From Thermodesulfobacteriota bacterium (GTDB lineage Bacteria; Desulfobacterota; WTBG01; CAIYCZ01; CAIRTM01): a stretch of DNA of 64,000 nt. The stretch lies in contig JANQFE010000150.1 in NCBI GenBank assembly GCA_028278025.1, forward strand, positions 20,538 to 84,537. The letters run 5' to 3'. The position numbers were made by a program, and so were the translations under genes. The first letter of the stretch is position 1. Each line of letters starts with the position of its first letter. The notes beneath the pieces are model-generated. The model worked only from the letters and a program-made list of their open reading frames with translations. It did no database searches and was not told the origin of the DNA. This document shows positions 28,123 through 36,550 of this stretch, piece after piece.

Positions 28123-28885
28123 ATTCTACTACAACTACAGCATCTTCAATGATAACATCATAAGAATAACCCGCACCGAAATCTTTTCCAACAGACAGCA
28201 CACCGCTTGCCAGGATGGTGTCTCCAACTTTGGCTGTAGCTGTGGTGGTGATGGTAAGATCATTGGTGCCGGTTGTCCCGGTTCCGTCCTGCAAATGAAT
28301 CCAGTTTTTTCCCATAATCATAGCACTATATTTGACTACTTTTCCGCGCACCTTGACATCGTTGCCGGCAAGCGCTTCCTTTTCGGCATACACCTCGGCA
28401 ACCGTTTTACCATCGTGAGGTTTTACAATCCCGGAAAAATCCATATCTTTTGAAGCAGTTACAACGGGCTTGCTCATGCCGCCCGGCATTTTTGCTGCAG
28501 GCCGCTTTGCAGTAGCCGGCGCAGTGCCGCCTGCCGTTATACCGGAAACAAAATAGACAATATCAAATGTCCGGTCCAGGGTTTTGCTTTGAAAATTTTT
28601 CATAGGTGCTCCCATGGGCACGCTAACCTCATCACCTACCTGTACTGGAAACTCCGGTGCTGCAGCCCAAATTTTTTCTTTGCCTGTATCAACCTGGACA
28701 TAGGTGTAACCGGCTGTGCTCATTGTCTCAACAACCTTGCCGGTCCAACCGGCCTGGGCCGTCTGCATTACGGTCGGCTGTCCCGAGCCGGTATCGGGGA
28801 TATTTTTTGAAGTTTCCCCGTTGCAGCCGCACGTCATTGTTAAAACCATTACTGTTGTCAAAAACGCATTCATGCTTTTTGCCAT
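28121..28885 (-). CDS. NrfJ-like OB-fold lipoprotein
   Basis: About 254 residues from the ATG at 28885, which has AGGAGG 7 bases upstream. The signal ends in a Cys after MTC-G (lipobox-like MTCGC). Residues about 45-125 (GKVVETMSTAGYTYVQVDTG, then KIWAAAPEF, VGDEVSVP, MKNFQSKTLDRTF) match the NrfJ-type domain that accompanies nitrite-reductase-type cytochromes. A second OB-like domain (VRGKVVKYSAMIMGKNWIHLQDG) follows. It probably binds a ligand or assists a cytochrome in the periplasm; no NrfA or NrfH is present in this window. Confidence 0.8.
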   Translation of the reverse strand: MAKSMNAFLTTVMVLTMTCGCNGETSKNIPDTGSGQPTVMQTAQAGWTGKVVETMSTAGYTYVQVDTGKEKIWAAAPEFPVQVGDEVSVPMGAPMKNFQSKTLDRTFDIVYFVSGITAGGTAPATAKRPAAKMPGGMSKPVVTASKDMDFSGIVKPHDGKTVAEVYAEKEALAGNDVKVRGKVVKYSAMIMGKNWIHLQDGTGTTGTNDLTITTTATAKVGDTILASGVLSVGKDFGAGYSYDVIIEDAVVVVE

Positions 28886-28990
28886 AATCATTCCTCCTGT
28901 GATTGTTGCCATAGAGCCCATACCCTTCTGAGCCTACTATGTAAAACTAATTATTCCAAAATGTTTATTGCCTGCCTTGTGTGTCCAGTG

Positions 28991-30166
28991 TTACTCTAAC
29001 GGCACTTCCTGCTGTTGTAATAAAAAAAAGCTACCTTTTTTCAGGGTAAGCATTGCAAACGCCCTGTGGTCAAGCCCTCCATGATCATCCGGCGAAAAAT
29101 TATAAACACCACTGACGCCTGTAAAATTTTTTTGCTGTTCTATATAATCCCTGATCTTGGAACGTTCCGGACCGACCTCTCTCAGGGCGGCTATAATAAG
29201 GTTGGCTGCATCAAAAGCATAACCGCCGTATATGCTCACAGGCATCCTGAATTTTGCTTCATATTCCCTTCTGTATGTTCTAAGCATTTTCCTCTGGGGA
29301 TGATCCTTGGGCAAATCATCAGCAACCAGCAGCCGGCCGCCGGGGAGCATGACGCCATCGGCTTCCTGTCCCGCAGCATGTGCATATTTTATATGCCCAA
29401 ACCCATGGCTGAGAAAAAAAGGTGTTTTCAGCCCCATCTGCCTGCTGGCGGTAATTACATTTATCTGTGCAGGTATGATCGACCAGTTGATAATCACCTG
29501 GGGATTTTTTCTGTTAAGCTTTTTAAGTTGGGAAGTCATATCGGTATCGTCGGAATCGTAGGTTTTATCGGCTATAATGCTTATTCCCATTTCATGGGCA
29601 AGCCGTTTCAGGTGATACCTGCCGGCTTTGCCGAACCCGGTAGTGCATGATATGATTGCCACCCGATCCAGATTAATTGTATGTAAAGTTTCATATATTT
29701 TCCTGGCTGCGTCTGCATCATCAGGCGCGACTTTATAAACCCATTGGCGCACGGGGTCAACAATAGCTTCAGCAGGAGCGCATGATATCATGCAAATTTT
29801 TTGCTCCTCGGCAACAGGAACAGCAGCCAGGGAACTGCCGCTCCGGGAAGGTCCGATGATGGCAGAAACGTTATATTTTGCAATGAGCCGATAAATAGCC
29901 GTAACAGCTTTTAATTCCTGTCCAAGTGTGTTTTCAACATGGATCTCCAGCCGGCGGCCGTTAATACCACCTTCAGCATTAACCTGCTCTTCTATCATCT
30001 TTACGGTATTTTGCTGTGGTTCACCCATCCATGATGCCGGTCCGCTCAAAGCAAAAATCGCACCGATTTTGTAGGACTCTTCCTGTGCATATACCTGAGA
30101 AACAAGCAATAACACAATAATTCCAGACGTCACTGAACGTATAGTTCTTTTCATACTTATGCTCAC
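28991..30166 (-). CDS. Periplasmic ligand-binding protein (LivJ-type)
   Basis: 391 residues. Signal peptide (MKRTIRSVTSGIIVLLL..VYAQ) then a branched-chain-amino-acid-type periplasmic binding fold: YKIGAIFALSGPASWMGEPQ, VSAIIGPSRSGSSLAAVPV, IISCAPAEAIVDP and GGYAFDAANLI. The start is either the GTG at 30166, overlapping the previous stop, or the ATG at 30154. No ABC permease or ATPase gene follows, so it may work as an orphan sensor-type binder. Last gene of the long minus-strand run. Confidence 0.88.
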   Translation of the reverse strand: MSISMKRTIRSVTSGIIVLLLVSQVYAQEESYKIGAIFALSGPASWMGEPQQNTVKMIEEQVNAEGGINGRRLEIHVENTLGQELKAVTAIYRLIAKYNVSAIIGPSRSGSSLAAVPVAEEQKICMISCAPAEAIVDPVRQWVYKVAPDDADAARKIYETLHTINLDRVAIISCTTGFGKAGRYHLKRLAHEMGISIIADKTYDSDDTDMTSQLKKLNRKNPQVIINWSIIPAQINVITASRQMGLKTPFFLSHGFGHIKYAHAAGQEADGVMLPGGRLLVADDLPKDHPQRKMLRTYRREYEAKFRMPVSIYGGYAFDAANLIIAALREVGPERSKIRDYIEQQKNFTGVSGVYNFSPDDHGGLDHRAFAMLTLKKGSFFLLQQQEVPLE

Positions 30167-31803
30167 ATATCACCCAGCCATGCAACCAGATTCTTGCCTA
30201 AAAGCAGGTTTTCTTCACTGAGAAACTGGTTCTGAAATATGGCATCGTCGCCAAATATGATAAAGCGCCCGCGGCCGTATTCGCCGGCAACCACGACACC
30301 AAAAGACTGCACAGCATCTCCGCTTCCCAGTATTTTATCTCTGTTAAGATCTACCCAGGCGGCCGGGCTGGTGCGCACAACCACCCTGGCGTTACTGCCG
30401 TTGTTTTTTAGGGCCCATGCACCAAACACGTTGAATGCTGTAAGCCCTTTTGTCAGCCTGTGCGGTTCCATGCGGGTAACTGAAAAATCAGACGGCCGAC
30501 CCTGTAGATTGTTTTCTCTTTCTGTAATAACACCGTTTGACACAACAACTCCGAGCTTGTACAGCAAACCTGATACAGGAAAAGGTACATGCAGCATAAC
30601 ACACAGCCTGCCGCCTTGAGATACGTAGTTAGTAATTGCATCGATTTCATCGGATGTAAATGGTTTAAAGGGCCCGGATATAAGCAGAACATCTGTATCA
30701 GCTAAAAGTTCGTATGAGATGGCCTGTTTGCTCAGCCGCACAAAAAAGCCCTGTTCCTGAAAAAGGCTGGAAAGCCTGGTAAGGTCAAGCGGCTTATTGC
30801 CCTCAATGATGAATCGCTGTCCGTGCCCCTGCTCAAAAACAACCGTACGTTCCTTTTTACTGCTGTCTGGCTCCACTATATCAGCATCCTGCTCCTGCCA
30901 CCATGTCTCAAGCCAAAGAAAATCAGCATCTTCAAGAGTGGCATTTTTTCTGGTCAGGAAACCGGTTTTGGGGAGTATCACTTTGGATTGATAGCCATCA
31001 TGCTTGCGAACCTGTTCAGGCATCCCCCTTTTCCAGGAATGTCCGTCACCGGCCAGTACCACAACAGTATGCTGCGGGTTTGTGTTTAAAAAAGTGATCA
31101 GGGGCCGTGACATGGCATAATCCCACACTATTTGTGCTTCGCAAAAATTTTTGAATATAGTGTCCGTATCCCCATGTCCCCTAAAGACCTTTCTAATAAA
31201 TCTTTCATATTCAGGATCAACGTTGCAGCTGAGCCCTGCAAACTGCTGTAACTGTTCCCTGCTCAACGATTGCAAGCCCTGTCGTGATACTTGGTTAATA
31301 ATCTTACGGGAAATGTTAAGAGCGATCAGGGGAATACGATTTTCACGTGCAAAGAAAAAAATCTCCCTGTAAAAAGACCAGTCTATTTTCCAATTGTCAT
31401 TAAATATTTTCTTGAAATCATCATCAGCCAGATCCCCCGCCACCCATTGATCCAGATACATCTGGCTTTCAACCCGAAACATTTCCAGGCCTATTGCCAC
31501 CCGGGCGCCTGCATCATGAAGACTTTCTATAAAGCGCGCCTGGTATGTGTGATGCTGTTTAATATCATGTACCTCACCTATAAAAATCAGTTTTTCCTGC
31601 TTTAATTCAAGAATTATCTGTGCAAGATCCGTTAATGAATTATCTGACAGCCTCAAGATCCTATCTGCACCGCAAGCTGCAGACTTCAACAGGGTTAAAG
31701 AACATATCATTACAATGACAAGGGCCGGGACAATCCACCACCGGCGCCTTGCGGCTGCAGGACAAACACAATGAGAAAAATTCTGCGCAAGTAAACGGTT
31801 CAT
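30163..31803 (-). CDS. ChaN-like heme-binding domain fused to a GATase/DUF4350-like domain
   Basis: 546 residues. A signal anchor (about 20-42) precedes a ChaN/Tiki-type domain at about 55-310: LIFIGEVHDIKQHH, IGLEMF, ALNISRKI and VVVLAGDGHSWKRGMPEQV. ChaN proteins bind heme dimers and have a peptidase-like fold. A second domain at about 370-546 (DVLLISGPFKPFTSDEIDAI, YVSQGGRLCVML, GRGRFIIFGDDAIF) looks like the class I amidotransferase-type fold seen in DUF4350 proteins. ATG overlaps the previous stop (ATGA), so translation is coupled to the 23-site cytochrome; a heme-handling role in cytochrome assembly is a reasonable inference. Confidence 0.85.
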   Translation of the reverse strand: MNRLLAQNFSHCVCPAAARRRWWIVPALVIVMICSLTLLKSAACGADRILRLSDNSLTDLAQIILELKQEKLIFIGEVHDIKQHHTYQARFIESLHDAGARVAIGLEMFRVESQMYLDQWVAGDLADDDFKKIFNDNWKIDWSFYREIFFFARENRIPLIALNISRKIINQVSRQGLQSLSREQLQQFAGLSCNVDPEYERFIRKVFRGHGDTDTIFKNFCEAQIVWDYAMSRPLITFLNTNPQHTVVVLAGDGHSWKRGMPEQVRKHDGYQSKVILPKTGFLTRKNATLEDADFLWLETWWQEQDADIVEPDSSKKERTVVFEQGHGQRFIIEGNKPLDLTRLSSLFQEQGFFVRLSKQAISYELLADTDVLLISGPFKPFTSDEIDAITNYVSQGGRLCVMLHVPFPVSGLLYKLGVVVSNGVITERENNLQGRPSDFSVTRMEPHRLTKGLTAFNVFGAWALKNNGSNARVVVRTSPAAWVDLNRDKILGSGDAVQSFGVVVAGEYGRGRFIIFGDDAIFQNQFLSEENLLLGKNLVAWLGDM

Positions 31804-34397
31804 TTTTTGTTCTTTTCCCCCGGCAACCGGATCCCCATTTTCTTTGGTCTTGACATGCGATAATTCTCAAGCGGTTGATTTAACCGTAACAGATGCTCAT
31901 ACTGTGCGGAATGAGGATCATGACAATAGGAACAGGCCTTTTGATCAAATGTCTGATGTATATTAAGGGGCTCGTCTGAAGCACTGTAGAGCACATCCTG
32001 CATTAACAAATGGCAATCTGCGCATGTTGCCAGATCTATGGTACCTATTTCCTGTTTATGCCCGGGGCTGTGACAAAAATCACATTCACGTCCCCTGAGA
32101 TCTTTATTGGACTGTAAATACTGCATAAACACCGTATGGGGTTCCTGTGGTACCTGCTCCTCTGGCTTCTGTTTGTCTTTTTCAAAATCGGTTTGCTGCA
32201 GTGCTTTTTTAAGTTTCTTTTCTTTTTCCTGCTCTTCGGCTGTTGCCCCGGTATCCTCTTCATCCGCCGGAGCAGCTATTTTTTCAAAAGGTATCGGCGT
32301 TTTACTTCTCAGCTGCGGATGGCATGAGCGGCAGAGCCTTTCCTCATTGCTTATAAGCAGCTTTCGATATGCAGAGGAATGCGACCGGTGACATAAATAA
32401 CAGTTCTCAAGGACAGATTTCTCGTGAGCATATCTTTGTTCAATGATTTCTGTTGTATGGCATCCTGACTTAAAACAGAAAGCGAGTGCTGATGGTTTTT
32501 TGCGCACCTGGGGATCAAAAACATGGCATAATTTGCATTTTTTTTCGTCCATCGGTTTGTGCGATGACTGAATGCTTTTTTGTACCGCAAACAGGTTCCT
32601 GGTAAAAAAGGTCTGTTGGTCGGTTTCCTGATGTTTTTTATCCCCGTGACATGATATGCACAGCTCATACCCCTTTCTGAGCCGCACAAACGATTCAACG
32701 CCGGCGCCTGTCCGTACAGCCTTGCGCTGTATCACTCCCTTTTCATGCGGGTTATGGCAGGTGCCGCAAAAAATATTTGAACCATCCAGCGGCAGCTCGA
32801 CCCCCAGTTCTTTCGATTGCGCTGCCAGTGATTCCAGCATAGTATCGTTTAGCGCTACCAGGTGATCAGCCCTGGCCGGATGCGCTGATTTTTTCTCAGC
32901 ATGGCAGTTAATACAGTATAATCTCAGCTCACCTTTGAAGGTAACGTCTTCCTTGCTCTTCACGCTCTGTGCATCCGGAACGGAGCCGTGACAAAAACGG
33001 CAGCTGTTTTCGATAATATTGCCCTGCGCATCAATTTGCTTGTGAGGGGTGGCCTGTCGGTAGTCACTTTCTATATGACAGACGAAACAGAAAGTACTGA
33101 GGGTTTCATAGGGAGCACCCCTGAGAAAAACGGAGTTGGTATGCTGTTTAGCAGGATCAGCTTTCATCTGCATAATAACATCATGACAGGTTGTGCAGGT
33201 CAGCTTTCCATCCTGCAGAGGCCAGTCGTGCGGAAAGTTGGTCCGCATTTCTTCCTTAAGGATTACTTCTACAGGATGAATTTCAGATCCGGCTTCCCCG
33301 GATTCATGACAGCTGTTGCAGAGCTGTATAATATCATTCTCATATTTTAATTCAGCCTTTGTCTTCACAGGTTGATCTTCAAGATGACATACATTGCAAA
33401 GAGTTCCTGACCAATGCGGATTTATAATTTTTCCTTTAAATGCGGCAGCCGCCACCTGTTTCTTTATGCGCGGGTCCTTATGGCACATAACACACAGATC
33501 ATACCCGCCGCTCATCCTGAGAAAATACTTTTCACCGGCGCCGTACTGGACTTCTTTTCTCTGGATAATCCCCTCCTGATGCGGGTTATGGCATGTGCCG
33601 CAAAATATTTTTTCACCATCAAGCGGGAGCTCAATGCTGTGTTTTGATGATTGTGCCGTAACATATTCCTTCATCTCCTTAGAAAGCAATACAAGATGAT
33701 CGGCTTTTTCAGGATGCGCAAACTCATGCTTGGTATGACACGGAGTACAGTTATATGCCAGTTCGCTTTTAAATGATACAGCACCTATGCTTTCAGCCAG
33801 GTGGGGATCAGGCAGAGATTGATGGCAGAAAAGACAGCTGTTTTCAATAATGTTACCATGTTCATCAAGCTGCTGGTGAGGATTTTCTTTCAGGTATTGA
33901 TCCTCCTGGTGACATAAAAAACAGAAATCCATGAGCCGCTCATATGGGGCCCCTCTCACAAATTTCGGATTGATGCTTTGAGCCGTAGCATTATCATCCA
34001 TTTGAATCAGAGCATCATGACAGGTCAGACAGCTGACTTTCCCGTTCTCAAGCGGAAAATCCTGCGGGAATAATGCCAGCAGGTCATCCTGCGGTATTAC
34101 ATTCACCGGATGAATATCTGCTCTGGCAAAGGTTGTCATGTGACATCTATTGCAGAGCTTAATCGAATCACCTTCAAACTGCAGCTGTGCATCTTTTTCC
34201 CGGGGGTCTTGTTCTGTATGGCATTCCTGACAAAACTTTCCGGTCCAATGAGGATTTACAGCGGTGTGCGGAATTTCCTCGGCTGCGCTGTAATAATAAT
34301 TCCCGTTGAGATAATACAACCCTGACAATATAAGGAAATATACAGCGGTATATATTACACTGTTTTTTAGCTTGAAATTCATACGTTCCAACATCAT
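31800..34397 (-). CDS. Large multiheme cytochrome with internal 8-heme duplication, 23 candidate sites
   Basis: 865 residues with an N-terminal signal anchor (about 14-32). 22 CXXCH sites plus one CX4CH (CFKSGCH). Residues 48-308 and 326-590 are tandem copies of one 8-heme module: both start NPHW(T/S)G, contain GNIIENSC, LPLDG..IFCGTCHNPH and a GYxLCxxCH end. The remaining 275 residues carry seven further sites and a charged coiled region (about 700-760). Electron wire is the inferred role. First in a three-gene overlap cluster with the ChaN-like and ligand-binding genes. Confidence 0.9.
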   Translation of the reverse strand: MMLERMNFKLKNSVIYTAVYFLILSGLYYLNGNYYYSAAEEIPHTAVNPHWTGKFCQECHTEQDPREKDAQLQFEGDSIKLCNRCHMTTFARADIHPVNVIPQDDLLALFPQDFPLENGKVSCLTCHDALIQMDDNATAQSINPKFVRGAPYERLMDFCFLCHQEDQYLKENPHQQLDEHGNIIENSCLFCHQSLPDPHLAESIGAVSFKSELAYNCTPCHTKHEFAHPEKADHLVLLSKEMKEYVTAQSSKHSIELPLDGEKIFCGTCHNPHQEGIIQRKEVQYGAGEKYFLRMSGGYDLCVMCHKDPRIKKQVAAAAFKGKIINPHWSGTLCNVCHLEDQPVKTKAELKYENDIIQLCNSCHESGEAGSEIHPVEVILKEEMRTNFPHDWPLQDGKLTCTTCHDVIMQMKADPAKQHTNSVFLRGAPYETLSTFCFVCHIESDYRQATPHKQIDAQGNIIENSCRFCHGSVPDAQSVKSKEDVTFKGELRLYCINCHAEKKSAHPARADHLVALNDTMLESLAAQSKELGVELPLDGSNIFCGTCHNPHEKGVIQRKAVRTGAGVESFVRLRKGYELCISCHGDKKHQETDQQTFFTRNLFAVQKSIQSSHKPMDEKKCKLCHVFDPQVRKKPSALAFCFKSGCHTTEIIEQRYAHEKSVLENCYLCHRSHSSAYRKLLISNEERLCRSCHPQLRSKTPIPFEKIAAPADEEDTGATAEEQEKEKKLKKALQQTDFEKDKQKPEEQVPQEPHTVFMQYLQSNKDLRGRECDFCHSPGHKQEIGTIDLATCADCHLLMQDVLYSASDEPLNIHQTFDQKACSYCHDPHSAQYEHLLRLNQPLENYRMSRPKKMGIRLPGEKNKK

Positions 34398-34496
34398 TCA
34401 CTATACGCTTCAATAAAAAACCTGAGGCAGAGCAGCACGCAGTACCTTTTAAAACATAACCAGCTGCGCTCTTATCGCCAATTACTTCGTGGAGAA

Positions 34497-36545
34497 TTAT
34501 TTGAAAGAGAATGAAGGCTCTGTTTTTTCCCTTCCTATATCACGATGGAAATACTGGTACATAATCAGGCTGTCCCGGCCATGGCAGCGGGAACAAAACT
34601 GTACATCAAGGCCGGGACGTAAAAAGCTGTTTGCAACATTTCCTTCAACATTCCTGCCGGGGCCCTGTGCTTGACGATAAGGCTCCCACTGATGCGGGTT
34701 GTGACATGTTACACAAACTATATTTCCCGTATCAATAATTTCTCCGTCATCCGAATAGAGCGGGAAATCATCATCTTCAAACCTGGTTGGTCTGTCATCA
34801 GATAATTCGAGGGTAAGCTCACGGCCGGGCACCAGGAAATCTTTTGGATGAAGTCCGTATTTTGGTATTTTTTCTGCACCAATGCTGTCCGGGGCATGGC
34901 ATCCGGTACAAAGCATTGTCATGACATTATAATCTGATGAATAGGTTTGATTCCACCACTGCAATTTTGCCGGGCCCCGAGGCGCAGCCCATAACAGTTT
35001 CTGCTGCTGGTCCTGATGCACGCTGTGGCACGGGCTGCACACACCTCCCTGAGATACCGTAATCCCCTGAGCATTTACAAAATCCGGTGCTATCAGGGTT
35101 AAATCATGATCGGTGTTTTTAACCAGGCCCTGCCGGGGGTGGCACTGCATGCAGACACCGGAGGCCCCCTGTTCTGAAAAACGCAGATACTTTCCCTGCT
35201 GTGTGCCCTTATTGTCAGGATCGTCAAACATGGGGTATGGGTCATGAAAATTGTGACAGGTGGCACACCTTATTTTTCCGTCAGGGTTTTCACCGCGGAT
35301 ATCATCAAAAAGGGGCAGTACCCCCGGGGCAGTCTTGGCAGTCATCGTAATATCTATTGGATGAGAAAATTCCTTGGGCATTACTTTTTCGGCGGCTCCT
35401 CCCGGCTGATGACAGCTGTTGCAGTATTCACCCGGTCTGCCGCTGATCTGTGCAGATGTACGGGCCCACATAAGCTTACCGGCACCATGATGCACTAAGT
35501 GGCACGGAGAGCAGGGGCCCAGATCAGAGGCTTTTTGGCCTTTGATGTTCAACTCCTCGGGATCGACTATAGTGCGGTAATGGCTGGAAGACGCAATGTT
35601 CTTATGATCACCATGACACTCAATGCAGAGAGAATCATTACTGTTTCGCTCAACAAGAAGCGCCTGCTTGTCGGCAGCAGCATGAGGAATATGGCATGTG
35701 CGGCACACCAACTCCCCGCCAGTTCCCAGCACTACTTCCTGACCGTTGTTCCATTTCTTTGGTATTTTGGGAATTTTGCCGGGAGTTAAATCATAGGGAT
35801 GTGAGTTCTGATGGTGGGCTTCATCGCCGGTCAGCCCCGGTTTTTTGGTATGGCAGGCCTCACAGAGCACTGAGCGTGTTTTTGGATCTTCCACCGTAAG
35901 GACCAGAAAGCGGTTATTTACTCCCCCATGGGGACTATGGCAGGTCTCACATATTATCTGGTTCGGCATGTCCGTTCCGAGCCTGCCCCCCGCATCAAGC
36001 ACCTGTTGCGGAACATCTTGGGCTGAGATATCAGTGGGGTGATTTCCGTCAGCCTTCCCGCCTGTTTTAGTAATATGGCACTGCTTGCAAAAAGAAGAAT
36101 TTATATTGGGAGCACGCAAAAAGAAGCCCCCGATTTTACCCTCTTCTTTAGTAGTCGCATGAGGTGTATGACAGGTTGAGCACGTCATTCTGCCGAACTG
36201 GTCAAGGGGGAACGTTGCTGGAATCCGCACACGTTTTGAAGGAATGTTTCCCACCCTGTGGCCGGGATCATTGCAGATCCGGTCACGAGAGTCCATAACC
36301 GAGCCGTCATGACACGATAGACACATCTCCTGACTGCCCACAACTTTCTTTTCCTGCAAAGGAGCAATGGGAGTACTTCTATGCTCGACAAAAAAAGCAA
36401 ATACCCAGCGATAATGGCAGATGGCACACTGCTTGGCGCTGTCCGCCTGCCTCGGACGGGGATGTTCTGGCTGGGCAGACACCTTCAGCACCGGCACACA
36501 CTGCAGTATAAGTGCAAAGAGAATATATCTAAGTAAATATTTCAT
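34497..36545 (-). CDS. Periplasmic 16-heme c-type cytochrome (paralog A)
   Basis: 682 residues, signal peptide ending KVSAQ, 16 CXXCH sites from CAICH to CSRCH. It is a full-length paralog of the protein at 40197-42182: same order of sites and shared blocks such as KQCAICH.RWV, CLSCHDGS, CSPCH..H, SHPIDIT, CHPR.G and WWN.TY. The doubled CXXCH spacing with following His (CHxxH) is typical of electron-wire cytochromes. It lies 5 bases after the fused b/c cytochrome gene and is its likely redox partner. Confidence 0.92.
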   Translation of the reverse strand: MKYLLRYILFALILQCVPVLKVSAQPEHPRPRQADSAKQCAICHYRWVFAFFVEHRSTPIAPLQEKKVVGSQEMCLSCHDGSVMDSRDRICNDPGHRVGNIPSKRVRIPATFPLDQFGRMTCSTCHTPHATTKEEGKIGGFFLRAPNINSSFCKQCHITKTGGKADGNHPTDISAQDVPQQVLDAGGRLGTDMPNQIICETCHSPHGGVNNRFLVLTVEDPKTRSVLCEACHTKKPGLTGDEAHHQNSHPYDLTPGKIPKIPKKWNNGQEVVLGTGGELVCRTCHIPHAAADKQALLVERNSNDSLCIECHGDHKNIASSSHYRTIVDPEELNIKGQKASDLGPCSPCHLVHHGAGKLMWARTSAQISGRPGEYCNSCHQPGGAAEKVMPKEFSHPIDITMTAKTAPGVLPLFDDIRGENPDGKIRCATCHNFHDPYPMFDDPDNKGTQQGKYLRFSEQGASGVCMQCHPRQGLVKNTDHDLTLIAPDFVNAQGITVSQGGVCSPCHSVHQDQQQKLLWAAPRGPAKLQWWNQTYSSDYNVMTMLCTGCHAPDSIGAEKIPKYGLHPKDFLVPGRELTLELSDDRPTRFEDDDFPLYSDDGEIIDTGNIVCVTCHNPHQWEPYRQAQGPGRNVEGNVANSFLRPGLDVQFCSRCHGRDSLIMYQYFHRDIGREKTEPSFSFK

Positions 36546-36550
36546 GGTCC

